DNA of 51,307 bases, taken from contig DBYV01000034.1 in the NCBI GenBank assembly GCA_002310995.1, positions 1 through 51,307 on the forward strand. The letters are read 5' to 3'. The notes under the pieces were generated by a model, which ran no database searches, was not told the DNA's origin, and saw only the letters and a program-made list of their open reading frames with translations. Source of the stretch: a bacterium UBP6_UBA1177. Lineage in GTDB: Bacteria > UBP6 > UBA1177. The position numbers were made by a program, and so were the translations under genes. Positions 1 through 8,248 of the stretch are shown piece after piece. The stretch's first letter is position 1. Each line of letters begins with the position of its first letter.

Positions 1-1085
1 GGGTTTCCCATTATCTGCTTGATCCGTTTCGATGCTTTGCTGCGCTCCCACAAACCGATCAGCCAGAGTGCCGTAAAGCCGCGTCTGGACAGGGTTTCAA
101 GCTCTTCGTCGGGAATTCTGTCGAGAGTGTGGATATCGGTCGAATACTGCTTTGAAAGCTGGTCGAGCCAGACAAAAATGTTTTTCGCGATCATCACGAC
201 TCGCGGCATCCAGAGCGAATCTTTCGAGAAATTCTCGTTCTCGGGGTCGCCTTCACCCCTGCCGGCAAGAGCTTCTTTTGTAAGTGCCGGAAAATTGCCG
301 CCGCCTCCCGGCCCGAAGACAGGTTTTGTCTCCTCTTTTATGATGTCTGCCGAAAGAAGAAGCATTTTTGAAAAACGCGCCGAGATCTTTACTCCCCAGT
401 TCTTGCGGATAAATTCAAGCTGACCTGCCAAAGAGTCAGGGGAAGCTTTGAACGGAGCGCGCAGAAGGTCGAGAACAGAAATTTTTTCGCCTCCGAAATC
501 GATTTTCGGATTTCCTGCAAAAAATCTCTCCGCAATATCAAAAAATCTGCCGTAAGCCGGATTTTCCGCAAGTTTTGCATCTCCGAAAAGTTCGTCAAAT
601 TCGGAAAAAGCGGGGTTTTCGTTCGCGATTTTAAGCAGAAGAACTTCTTCAAGTTCCGCAAATTTGTTGGGAACGCCCTCTGTCGAAGCGGCTAAGAATT
701 CAGCTTCCGACATTCCGCCTGATGCGACTGCGCTTGTCGGGAATTCCCGGACAAAATCCAGAAGAAGTTTTTTGAAAGCATCCTCTCCGATCTCACCCTC
801 AGCAGTTTCAAAAAGTTTTTCCGAAAACTGCGGGAAAATTTCTGTTCTGTAAAGGTGAAAAACGAAGTGGCTGATCTCGTCGATAAGCCCCATCGCATAA
901 AGGTTTCCGGGAGTTATGTGCTTTTTGCTTTTTTCGGCGGCATACTTCGAATTAAGTTTGTACGCGAAATTTTTTGCAGCCGCAAAATCTGCAAAAACAA
1001 CGTTTCCCGTGATCGAAAAAAGCTCTTTTGAAAGTCCGAAACGCTCTCTCGCGAGGCGGTTCACATGGAAGTGGTTCTTCTGCAT
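1..1085 (-). CDS. GH13 (alpha-amylase family) glycosidase, N-terminal part, runs off the left edge
   Basis: Open reading frame on the minus strand with no stop before the window edge, so only about 361 N-terminal residues are present. The last part reads SKQYSTDIHTLDRIPDEEL and then SRRGFTALWLIGLWERSKAS, which I recognise from the start of the catalytic barrel in a group of large, poorly studied alpha-amylase-family proteins. The preceding ~300 residues are an N-terminal region I cannot assign; it contains a short Gly-rich stretch (GPGGGGNFPAL). The ATG at 1085 follows the yqeY stop by about 20 bases, so both genes probably share the promoter at 1584-1611. There is no signal peptide, suggesting a cytoplasmic enzyme, perhaps for glycogen or maltodextrin. 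The catalytic residues lie outside the window, so the assignment rests on the motif alone. Confidence 0.72.
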   Translation of the reverse strand, partial: MQKNHFHVNRLARERFGLSKELFSITGNVVFADFAAAKNFAYKLNSKYAAEKSKKHITPGNLYAMGLIDEISHFVFHLYRTEIFPQFSEKLFETAEGEIGEDAFKKLLLDFVREFPTSAVASGGMSEAEFLAASTEGVPNKFAELEEVLLLKIANENPAFSEFDELFGDAKLAENPAYGRFFDIAERFFAGNPKIDFGGEKISVLDLLRAPFKASPDSLAGQLEFIRKNWGVKISARFSKMLLLSADIIKEETKPVFGPGGGGNFPALTKEALAGRGEGDPENENFSKDSLWMPRVVMIAKNIFVWLDQLSKQYSTDIHTLDRIPDEELETLSRRGFTALWLIGLWERSKASKRIKQIMGN

Positions 1086-1104
1086 ATTTTTTCCGGAATT
1101 TAGT

Positions 1105-1542
1105 TTAAGAAAGTGCCTTTTTGACAAGTCCGCTTGCCGTTTTTCCGTCAAACTGTCCGTCATATTTTTTCTTGAGTTCAGCCATGACATTACCCATCTG
1201 ACGCGGTGACTTGTCGGGAAGAGTCGCTACGATTTCAACAATCACTTTCTCAAGTTCTTCTTCACTAAGCTGCTTTGGAAGAAGCGATTCAAGTATCTCT
1301 TTTTCGCGGAGAGTTTCTGTTTTGTCCTTGCCCATCTCGTCCATCAGCGCGAGGGTTTCGTTCACGTTTTTGAGGAATTTCTTGATCATCGCGATAGTTT
1401 CCGCATCGGTCGTTTCGCGGTTTCCGTCGTTTTTGCCGACCATTACAGCCTCTGCGACTAAAGTCGAAAGGAGATTTCCTTTGACCGTATCTTTCTCAAG
1501 TTTCGCCTTCATCATCATTTTTCTAAGTTCGCCAAGCAGCAT
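1105..1542 (-). CDS. yqeY: GatB/YqeY domain protein
   Basis: 145-residue cytoplasmic protein of the YqeY family, a stand-alone relative of the tRNA-binding tail domain of the GatB amidotransferase subunit. Family features visible: the N-terminal helix with LGELRKMMM, the LLSTLVAEAV segment, the ESLLPKQLSEEELEKVI motif and the C-terminal MGNVMAELKKKYDGQFDGK followed by a short helix. Length is normal for the family. A longer frame starts 8 codons earlier, but GGGAGG lies just upstream of the ATG at 1542, which fixes this start. A good promoter (1584-1611) precedes it and the GH13-like gene follows, so it probably heads a two-gene transcript. The biochemical role of free-standing YqeY is not settled; a link to tRNA amidation is the usual guess. 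Confidence 0.9.
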   Translation of the reverse strand: MLLGELRKMMMKAKLEKDTVKGNLLSTLVAEAVMVGKNDGNRETTDAETIAMIKKFLKNVNETLALMDEMGKDKTETLREKEILESLLPKQLSEEELEKVIVEIVATLPDKSPRQMGNVMAELKKKYDGQFDGKTASGLVKKALS

Positions 1543-1583
1543 TTTGACCTCCCTGTTTAAAACCAATTAAAAAAGAACGAAAA

Positions 1584-1611
1584 AGTATAGTTGCAACTTT
1601 TTTGATGTCAA
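1584..1611 (-). promoter_or_regulatory. Sigma70-type promoter of yqeY
   Basis: On the minus strand TTGACA (1606-1611), a 16-base spacer, then TATACT (1584-1589), about 40 bases ahead of the yqeY start. The match to the housekeeping consensus is strong. Confidence 0.7.
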
Positions 1612-1635
1612 AAATAGAGCCGCTGTGGCATTAAG

Positions 1636-2604
1636 TTATTTCGTGATTTTATCCGCCGAAATGAAGCCGTAAGCGTCAGTGGCGCAGAAAACCGCTTTTT
1701 TGATCGCTTCGCTTACGACTTCTGCCGCGATAATTCCGACGAGATCCGTGTCCGCACTGATGTTCCCGACTGAGAGAGCATAAATACTGTCACCGTCAGC
1801 TGATGTATGGACAGGATTTATCGAGCGTGCGTAGCCGTCCTGGGCCATTCCCGCGATTTTGCAGAGTTTCACTTTCGGAAAAGCGGCGTTTGTGATGACG
1901 ACTCCAAGCGTCGTATTGCCTGCGAACTTGTTTTCTTTCGGAATTATGCTTTTTTTCATGTATTCGGAAGTGCTGCGAAGGCCGCTTCTATCCTCGGTGA
2001 GAAGCCCTGCGATCTGTTTTCCCGTTTTGTGATCGAAGATGTCGCCCAGAGCGTTCAGTGCGACAACGGCACCTATCTGAAGCTCTCCTGTCTGCACGGC
2101 ATAACTTCCGATGCCGGTTTTCATGCAATAGTCCATGCCGAGGATCTTCCCGACAGTAGCTCCGCACCCGGCTCCGTAGTTGCCGTCGCGGTAGTTGGGA
2201 TCGTCAAGCGCGATTTTCGCCGCCTCGTAACCCATCGCGCTGTCAGGCCGCGTGAAAGTGTCTCCGACAGTAAGATCGAACAAATCGGACTGCACCACGA
2301 GTGGCACTTTTGTGACTGAAACATCGAAGCCGATCCCTCTCTCCTCGAGAAGTTTCATAACTCCATCCGCCGCACCGAGCCCGAAAGCACTTCCTCCGCC
2401 AAGAACGACAGCATGGATCTCTTCAGCCGCCATGAGCGGGTTGAGCAGCTGGCTTTCACGCACAGCAGGGCCGCCTCCGCGGATGTCGATACCGGCGCGC
2501 ATCCCTGTTTCGCTCACAAAAACAGTGCATCCCGTAGCCGCTTTTTCGTTCTCGACCTGGCCGATTTTTATCCCTTTGATTTCGGTTACCGGTATTTCTT
2601 TCAT
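1636..2604 (-). CDS. P1 family peptidase (DmpA/S58-like N-terminal nucleophile hydrolase)
   Basis: 322 residues of the P1/DmpA family, self-processing aminopeptidase-like enzymes. Visible family signatures: GIDIRGGGPAVRE and HAVVLGGGSAFGLGAADGV near the N-terminus, GAGCGATVGKI in the middle, and AGNTTLGVVITNA, which holds the Thr expected to act as nucleophile after internal autoproteolysis. The C-terminal VHTSADGDSIYALSVG is also typical. No signal peptide, so cytoplasmic. The ATG follows the stop codon of the Vat-like gene with no gap, and its AAGGAGG ribosome-binding site lies within the last codons of that gene, so the two are translationally linked. The substrate (amide or beta-peptide) cannot be told from sequence. 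Confidence 0.88.
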   Translation of the reverse strand: MKEIPVTEIKGIKIGQVENEKAATGCTVFVSETGMRAGIDIRGGGPAVRESQLLNPLMAAEEIHAVVLGGGSAFGLGAADGVMKLLEERGIGFDVSVTKVPLVVQSDLFDLTVGDTFTRPDSAMGYEAAKIALDDPNYRDGNYGAGCGATVGKILGMDYCMKTGIGSYAVQTGELQIGAVVALNALGDIFDHKTGKQIAGLLTEDRSGLRSTSEYMKKSIIPKENKFAGNTTLGVVITNAAFPKVKLCKIAGMAQDGYARSINPVHTSADGDSIYALSVGNISADTDLVGIIAAEVVSEAIKKAVFCATDAYGFISADKITK

Positions 2605-3267
2605 TTATGCCTCCTTTTTGTTCTTCAGCTCGTTTCTGACTTTTTCCAGATCATCGCAGGAAAGCAGAGACATAAGATCATCTATTTCTTCTATGCTTTT
2701 ATCCCACCACTTGAACTCAAGCAGCAGTTCAGTCAGCTCGTCGTCAAAGCGTTTTTTTATGACCCTGCACGGGTTGCCCACTGCAACAGTATAAGGCGGA
2801 ATATCCGAAGCCACGACCGAATTTGCCCCGATAATAGCTCCGTCACCGATATGAACACCCGGCATCACCGTTGCATTCTGACCGATCCAGACATCATTTC
2901 CGACGATAGTGTCGCCTTTGAGTGGTAGCTCTTCTGTTACAGGCGCAAGCGCGTTTCCCCAGTTCCCGCCCATGATGTAAAACGGATAAGTGGTCACACA
3001 GCCCATTCTGTGATTGGCACCGTTCATCACGAACTCGACACCCTTTGCTATGGCACAGAACTTGCCGATGATCAGTTTGTCGCCGATAAAACCGTAGTGA
3101 TGCGTTACATGTTTTTCGAACTGGTCTGCACCGTTCACGTCATCGTAATAGGTGAAATCACCGACAATGATATTCGGATTTTTCACAACATTCTTGATAT
3201 AGCAGAGACTTGGAATCTTCGGATTCGGGAAAGCCTCGTCAGGACTAGGTGTCTGTCTGTTTGTCAT
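2605..3267 (-). CDS. Vat/CatB-type xenobiotic O-acetyltransferase (left-handed beta-helix)
   Basis: 220-residue hexapeptide-repeat acetyltransferase of the XAT class, which includes streptogramin (Vat) and chloramphenicol (CatB) acetyltransferases. The family core is clear: FVMNGANHRMG with the presumed catalytic His at residue 86, LPLKGDTIVGNDVWIG, the hexapeptide coils VMPGVHIGDGAIIGANSVV, then AVGNPCRVIKKRFD and the FKWWD motif. Length matches Vat proteins. CoA-dependent acetyl transfer is the family reaction; whether this protein modifies an antibiotic is not shown by the sequence, and many environmental homologues have no known substrate. GGAG precedes the ATG. It sits in a fic-ybaK-vat-P1 peptidase unit without any adjacent mobile element, which argues for a long-resident chromosomal gene. 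Confidence 0.85.
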   Translation of the reverse strand: MTNRQTPSPDEAFPNPKIPSLCYIKNVVKNPNIIVGDFTYYDDVNGADQFEKHVTHHYGFIGDKLIIGKFCAIAKGVEFVMNGANHRMGCVTTYPFYIMGGNWGNALAPVTEELPLKGDTIVGNDVWIGQNATVMPGVHIGDGAIIGANSVVASDIPPYTVAVGNPCRVIKKRFDDELTELLLEFKWWDKSIEEIDDLMSLLSCDDLEKVRNELKNKKEA

Positions 3268-3314
3268 TTGTCACTCCGATATTTAGATTCTCTTTTTTTC
3301 ATCCAACCGCTCCG

Positions 3315-3788
3315 TTACACAATGTCTGCCGGCGTGCAGCCGCTGACACTGATGAGGTCTTTGGGGGAAAGTTCGACCTGAAAGCCGACTTTTCCTGCGC
3401 TGACATAGATTTTTTCGAGATTTTCGGCGGTTATATGCAGAAATGTCGGGAACTGTTTTTTCATTCCGATCGGCGAGCAGCCGCCGTGGACATAGCCGGT
3501 AAGCGGTAGAAGCTCTTTCTGTTTTATCATTTCGATCGATTTTTCGCCTGATGCTTTAGCCGCTTTCTTGAGATCAAGCTCGGCGTGGACGGGGATCACA
3601 AAAACATAGTGCTGGCCGCTTTTTCCCTGTGTGACGAGCGTTTTGAAAACATTTTCTGGAGCTTCGCCGAGAATCGCGGCGATCTGAACACCTGTCAAAG
3701 TGGCGTCCGGTTCGTATTCATGTGCGGTGTAAGCAATTTTCTTGCTCTCCAGAACACGCATAACATTGGTTTTTTCGGGCTTTTTCAT
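3315..3788 (-). CDS. ybaK: YbaK/EbsC family aminoacyl-tRNA deacylase (Cys-tRNA(Pro) type)
   Basis: 157 residues covering a whole YbaK domain. Motifs: KTNVMRVLESKKIAYTAHEY at the start, then a segment with the conserved Lys in NVFKTLV, the VIPVHAELDLKKAAKA helix, the LTGYVHGGCSPIGMKK loop and the C-terminal GFQVELSPKDLI. Characterised YbaK proteins hydrolyse mischarged Cys-tRNA(Pro) (and some Cys-tRNA(Cys)), acting in the cytoplasm as a free-standing editing factor. The ATG has GGGAG upstream and is 16 bases after the fic stop, so it is likely cotranscribed with fic. No anomalies seen. Confidence 0.93.
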   Translation of the reverse strand: MKKPEKTNVMRVLESKKIAYTAHEYEPDATLTGVQIAAILGEAPENVFKTLVTQGKSGQHYVFVIPVHAELDLKKAAKASGEKSIEMIKQKELLPLTGYVHGGCSPIGMKKQFPTFLHITAENLEKIYVSAGKVGFQVELSPKDLISVSGCTPADIV

Positions 3789-3804
3789 TTAAAACTCCCT
3801 TAAG

Positions 3805-4932
3805 TTAAATCCCTTTCCGCAGGATTTCCAGATAATTTTCGTAAGAATAAATCCTTGATTTGCCCGATTTCGCGGTCTGTTTAAGGATTCCCTTTTCGCA
3901 GAAAGCTGAGATGTAGTTTGCGGCGGTGTTGTATGAAAGGTGCAGGGCGGCAGCAGTTTTTTTCGTTTCGATAATCGGATTCTGTTCGATGTAACGCAGA
4001 AATTCGATCGATTTCGGTGAAGCGAGGATTTCCTCGTTTTTCTGCCGCAATGCCGTTAAACGGTCGATGGTTTCGGTCGCGTCTTCGGCTGTTTCGGCGA
4101 TCCCGCGGAGAAAAAATTTGACCCACTGCTCGTAATTTCCCGCTTTTCTGATTTCCGCCATTCTGTCGTAGTATTCGATGCGGTTCGATTTCAGAAAATA
4201 CGAGAGATAAAGAACCGGAGAAGAAACCGCCTGATTCTGCATAAGAAAAAGAGTTATGAGAAGCCTTCCGATTCTGCCGTTGCCGTCAAGAAACGGGTGA
4301 ATTGTCTCAAACTGGTAGTGCAGAAGTGCCGCTTTGACGAGCAGATCCATTCCGTCATCAGCGTTCATGAATTTTTCAAAATCAGAGAGACATTCCGTCA
4401 TGTCATGCGGATTCGGCGGAATATATCTCGCGTTTTTCAATGTGCTGCCGGCTCCGCCGATCCAGTTCTGCGAAACACGGAATTCTCCAGGAGTTTTGTC
4501 GCATCCGCGGACACTTTTCATGAGCACTGCGTGAGTTTCACGGATAAGCCTGTTGCAAATTGGGAGATCGTCAAGTCTCTGGGTCGAAAAATTTATCGCG
4601 CGGACATAGTTTACAACATCCGAAACATCGGCATTCGCGTTTTCATCCGCTTCGGGATCAAGCACGTCGTCAAGCGTGCACTGCGTTCCTTCGATCTGCG
4701 ACGAGAGAAGTGCCTCTTTCCGCACATACATCGAAATAAAAAGGTTTCTATCGGGAATTCTGTCGGCGACACTGTTCAGAACCGCCAGTTTTTCATGGGC
4801 TTCAGTTAGAAGCTTCAGCATTTCGGCATCGACTTCAATCGCCGGAACCGGCGGCAGCGGATTAGGATAAAACGAAAAATATGCACTTTCGCCGCTGAAA
4901 TTCTTAACTGTTTTTCCTGCTCTGTTTTCCAT
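3805..4932 (-). CDS. Fic family protein (putative AMP transferase) with N-terminal inhibitory helix and C-terminal winged helix
   Basis: 375 residues. The Fic core motif HPFLDGNGRIGR (residues about 212-223) matches HxFx(D/E)GNGRxxR in full, including the catalytic His. Upstream, SSQIEG (about 77-82) fits the (S/T)xxxE(G/N) inhibitory motif, so this is a class II, self-inhibited Fic enzyme with an N-terminal Fic_N region. The last ~90 residues look like a winged helix-turn-helix (PIIETKKTAAALHLSYNTA). Family members move AMP onto protein hydroxyls; the target is unknown. A GTG one codon earlier would also be in frame, but AAGGAGG is best spaced for the ATG at 4932. It is first in a four-gene unit and has a promoter at 4958-4985. 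No partner antitoxin gene is seen, in keeping with inhibition within the same chain. Confidence 0.93.
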   Translation of the reverse strand: MENRAGKTVKNFSGESAYFSFYPNPLPPVPAIEVDAEMLKLLTEAHEKLAVLNSVADRIPDRNLFISMYVRKEALLSSQIEGTQCTLDDVLDPEADENANADVSDVVNYVRAINFSTQRLDDLPICNRLIRETHAVLMKSVRGCDKTPGEFRVSQNWIGGAGSTLKNARYIPPNPHDMTECLSDFEKFMNADDGMDLLVKAALLHYQFETIHPFLDGNGRIGRLLITLFLMQNQAVSSPVLYLSYFLKSNRIEYYDRMAEIRKAGNYEQWVKFFLRGIAETAEDATETIDRLTALRQKNEEILASPKSIEFLRYIEQNPIIETKKTAAALHLSYNTAANYISAFCEKGILKQTAKSGKSRIYSYENYLEILRKGI

Positions 4933-4957
4933 CACTCCTCCTTGAGTTTTCCGCTTA

Positions 4958-4985
4958 ATTTTAGTCGATAAATTTCAGAAATCAA
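4958..4985 (-). promoter_or_regulatory. Probable promoter of the fic-ybaK-vat-P1 peptidase unit
   Basis: Minus strand TTGATT (4980-4985), 16-base spacer, TAAAAT (4958-4963), about 25 bases before the fic ATG. Confidence 0.5.
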
Positions 4986-5055
4986 TGAATTTTTGAGTTT
5001 TCTTGTCAATTTTTGTGAAGAAATTTCAGAAATTTGTAATTTTTTGAGTTTTCTT
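4971..5055. repeat. Imperfect direct duplication covering the fic promoter region
   Basis: The stretch AATTTCAGAAAT...TTTTTGAGTTTTCTT occurs at 4971-5004 and again at 5022-5055 with small differences (period about 51 bases). The first copy holds the -35 side of the fic promoter. No coding capacity. Confidence 0.6.
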
Positions 5056-5058
5056 AAG

Positions 5059-5110
5059 ATTCTTCGCTCCGCTCAGAATGACATTTACACTTCGACAAGC
5101 TCAGTGACCT
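5059..5110. repeat. Two dispersed-repeat motifs beside the IS remnant
   Basis: This stretch has TTCTTCGCTCCGCTCAGAAT (about 5060-5079) and, after a few bases, a 23-base motif beginning CACTTCGACAAGCTCAGTGA (5088-5110). The second motif recurs exactly at 29059-29081, also next to an insertion-sequence remnant. Both resemble short intergenic repeats that recur widely in many genomes, though copy number cannot be judged from one window. Confidence 0.6.
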
Positions 5111-5147
5111 GCAAGCTGTTAGCCCGATTTCCCCTCGCCACACTGGA

Positions 5148-5767
<620 letters not shown>

Positions 5768-5841
5768 CGACAAAAAAATAAATAAAAATGTAACTTTTTC
5801 ATACTTTTCAGGTCATATCGGTGTTGTTTGTTGAGGTCATT

Positions 5842-6453
5842 ATGGAAAAGGAAAGAGAAAATCTTGAAAAAATGCCGGAAGAATACGGCAAGTTGTTGAA
5901 ATCTTACAAGAAATCTGATGACGAGATCGGAGAAGAATTTCAGAAAAAAATCGATGCCCGGCTTGAAGAAGTTGCGGCAGTCAGAAAAAGACGCGCAAAA
6001 TTCATTGCGTTTTCGAGAGCAGTTTCGGCTGTTGCCGCTGTTTTTGTGATTGTCTTTTTTATTTTCTTTTTTGCTCCGGACACAAGTGAAAAAGGTGAAA
6101 AAATCTCAGAATCTATTGTCGCGGCCGGTAATCCAGTTACAATAAATCTGGTCTATGATGCAGCCGAAGACCTTGAAAACGTTAAGTTTTTTATCGAACT
6201 CGGCGACGGAATCTCGTTTCTTTCATCAGACGAAAAAATAAGAGAAACCCGCTCTCACGAGTGGACCGGAAGCCTTAAAAAAGGGAAAAACACGATCCCG
6301 TTTGTCGTAAAAACAGAAAAAAACGGCCGGATGGAAATTCTTACCTCGGCTGAATATTCAAACTATTCCCACAAGCACAAAATAGTTCTTGACGCGGAGA
6401 AAAATGAGACTAAAGTTTCGATGTTCATTTTTGCTCCGTCACCTTTGAACTAA
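5842..6453 (+). CDS. Single-pass membrane protein, anti-sigma-factor-like
   Basis: 203 residues. N-terminal ~55 residues are charged and helical (EEYGKLLKSYKKSDDEIGEEF), then a hydrophobic transmembrane segment (about 65-88, AVSAVAAVFVIVFFIFFF) and a C-terminal beta-rich domain (PVTINLVYDAAEDLENVKFF...). This layout resembles anti-sigma factors whose periplasmic part follows one membrane helix. I see no zinc-finger HxxxCxxC motif and no sigma-factor gene beside it, so the call is tentative. The ATG at 5842 has GAGG five bases upstream; an alternative GTG lies 21 bases earlier. The IS remnant ends just upstream and may have separated the gene from former partners. The next gene starts 6 bases after its stop. 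Confidence 0.5.
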   Translation: MEKERENLEKMPEEYGKLLKSYKKSDDEIGEEFQKKIDARLEEVAAVRKRRAKFIAFSRAVSAVAAVFVIVFFIFFFAPDTSEKGEKISESIVAAGNPVTINLVYDAAEDLENVKFFIELGDGISFLSSDEKIRETRSHEWTGSLKKGKNTIPFVVKTEKNGRMEILTSAEYSNYSHKHKIVLDAEKNETKVSMFIFAPSPLN

Positions 6454-6459
6454 GATGCT

Positions 6460-7362
6460 TTGAAATTTCAAATATTTGTTTTTATTACTCTTTTTTTGAT
6501 CCAAATCACCGTTTCCGCTAGTGAAAAAAAGCCTTTTGAACTGACTGTAGAAATCAGCGAAGGTGTAAACGCAACAGGCTGGGAAAGCGTAGTTTTTGCC
6601 GATCTCGAGAAAGAGGATAAAAAAGAGGAAAAATTAGCCGAAACTGAAGAAGAAACTAGCGAAAACAAAAAAGAAAAGAAGAAAATGCCCGAAACAACGC
6701 ATGAAATAAGTAACAAAATAGAGCTTGAGGAGGCCGACACAGAAGTTTTTGAAGCGAAACCAAAGGAGGATGAACCTCCAAAAGAGGAATACAATCCAGC
6801 TTCAAAAAACTGGGGCGAATATTACGGAGTCACGCCGCGGTACGATTATCCGGTTTATGAAAAAGAGGATAAAAAAGAAGGTAAAAAGATTTCCGTAATT
6901 GAGAAAGATCCTGAAATAATTAAGGAAGACGACTCATCGTCTCTCTCGGTTGATCTTATTCTCCAGACTCAGCATGACATTGAATTTGATCCGATGCTGA
7001 ACACAGGAATCAGAGTCAATTTTGCCAATCTTTATTCGACTCTTTCAGTTGGAACTGATTACAGTACATCATCGCAGCGCGCCTATTCTTTAGGAATCAC
7101 TGCCGGTGGATTCTACAAAATAAGCGATTTCGCCCTGAAAGCGGGACTGGGTTACAAAAAAATCTGGGATAATAGCGAAAATTCCAATTTCAACGACTGG
7201 TCTTTGGGCATCGAGGCCGGCGGAAGTTACAGTATTTTCAGCTGGTTTGCTCTTGGCGCCGGAATCGGAATGAATTACAGCGTTCTCAAGGATTCAGGTT
7301 TTACAGACGGCAAATTTGTTCCGACATTTTTTGCCGATTTTGAATTCAGCCTTATCAAATAA
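6460..7362 (+). CDS. Exported protein with acidic linker and C-terminal beta-barrel-like domain
   Basis: 300 residues from a TTG start (no ATG is possible between the upstream stop and the signal peptide). A signal peptide (KFQIFVFITLFLIQITVSAS) is followed by ~130 residues very rich in Glu and Lys, then a Tyr-Pro segment (EYYGVTPRYDYPVYEKE), then ~130 residues with alternating polar and hydrophobic residues and many Gly/Tyr/Ser (GITAGGFYKISDFALKAGLG, SIFSWFALGAGIGMNYS) ending in FADFEFSLIK. The last part looks like a small outer-membrane barrel. It probably forms a transcript with the preceding membrane protein. No recognisable family; function unknown, envelope role inferred. Confidence 0.6.
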   Translation: MKFQIFVFITLFLIQITVSASEKKPFELTVEISEGVNATGWESVVFADLEKEDKKEEKLAETEEETSENKKEKKKMPETTHEISNKIELEEADTEVFEAKPKEDEPPKEEYNPASKNWGEYYGVTPRYDYPVYEKEDKKEGKKISVIEKDPEIIKEDDSSSLSVDLILQTQHDIEFDPMLNTGIRVNFANLYSTLSVGTDYSTSSQRAYSLGITAGGFYKISDFALKAGLGYKKIWDNSENSNFNDWSLGIEAGGSYSIFSWFALGAGIGMNYSVLKDSGFTDGKFVPTFFADFEFSLIK

Positions 7363-7372
7363 TTGAAATTGT

Positions 7373-8248
7373 TCAGTTTTTTGAGCCTGGATGTGCCTTG
7401 CGGTAAACTTTCGTTAGCTCTTCGATCGAAAGATGCGTGTAAATCTCGGTCGTCGAGAGGTTGCTGTGCCCCAAAAGAGCCTGTAAGTATCTGAGATTCA
7501 TACCGTTTTCCAAAAAATGAGTGGCAAAACTGTGACGCAGCATGTGAGGTGTGATTTTGCGGTAAATTCCACAGTTTCTTGCCAGCATATCGATGATATA
7601 CTGTACGCCGCGCTCGGTAAGCGGTTCTCCTTTGAGATTGCAGAAAATAATGGATTCCTTTTCTTTTCCGGTCGGACGTTTCATAAGATAATTCTCAATA
7701 GAATCAATAGCCTGGCTCGTTACAGGAAGCAGCCTTTCCTTTTTGCCTTTTCCCAGAACATTGACGGTTTTTCCTTTGAAATCCATGTCTTTTATTTTGA
7801 GCGAAATCAGTTCCCCAACACGGACTCCGCTGCTGTAAAGCATCTCGATTATGGCTCTGTCGCGCAGACCTTTGAGGTTCTGCGGATAGTTGTATTCGAT
7901 AAGTCTTGTCATTTCGTCGCGTGTCAAAGCTCCCGGAAGAACGCCGTCTTTTTTCGGTCCTGTGAGCGTAAGTGCCGGATTATCTTCAATAATTTTGCGT
8001 TTGTGCAGAAGAAGGTAAAACTGTCTTATCGACACGATCTTGCGGCGGAGCGAGGAGGCTTTCACTTCGGAATAAATCGATCCTAGATAATCTTTCAGAT
8101 CGTCTTTATCTAGTTCGGTGAGATCAAGGTCGAGTTCCGCGAAGTAGCGTCTCATAAGTTCGATATCGAGGCAGTACGAATCTGCCGTTTTTATGGAATA
8201 ACGTTTCTCATGAAGTAGAAAATCGTGAAAAAGTTTAATATTATCCAT
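7373..8248 (-). CDS. xerD: Tyrosine site-specific recombinase, XerC/XerD type
   Basis: 291 residues, the standard Xer length. The N-terminal core-binding domain (to about 95) includes SSLRRKIVSIRQFYLLL. All catalytic positions are present: R143 in SSGVRVGELISL, K167 in LGKGKKERLLPV, H235 and R238 in TPHMLRHSFATHF, H261 in LLGHSNLSTTEIYTHL and Y270. Xer proteins resolve chromosome dimers at dif; XerC and XerD cannot be told apart with certainty here, so the symbol is provisional. Its ATG overlaps the stop codon of the S9 peptidase gene (TAATG), showing coupled translation. No phage or integron genes are adjacent, so a housekeeping role is more likely than an integrase. Confidence 0.88.
   Translation of the reverse strand: MDNIKLFHDFLLHEKRYSIKTADSYCLDIELMRRYFAELDLDLTELDKDDLKDYLGSIYSEVKASSLRRKIVSIRQFYLLLHKRKIIEDNPALTLTGPKKDGVLPGALTRDEMTRLIEYNYPQNLKGLRDRAIIEMLYSSGVRVGELISLKIKDMDFKGKTVNVLGKGKKERLLPVTSQAIDSIENYLMKRPTGKEKESIIFCNLKGEPLTERGVQYIIDMLARNCGIYRKITPHMLRHSFATHFLENGMNLRYLQALLGHSNLSTTEIYTHLSIEELTKVYRKAHPGSKN

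Noticed and set aside
4297..4809. 170-residue open frame on the plus strand
   Set aside because: Lies wholly inside fic on the opposite strand with no ribosome-binding site; a by-product of codon composition. The same applies to 1807-2319, 13051-13314, 20720-21238 and 38191-38910.
7373..8248. Phage or integron integrase
   Set aside because: The protein has the standard length and spacing of XerC/XerD, and no attachment site, excisionase or phage gene is nearby.
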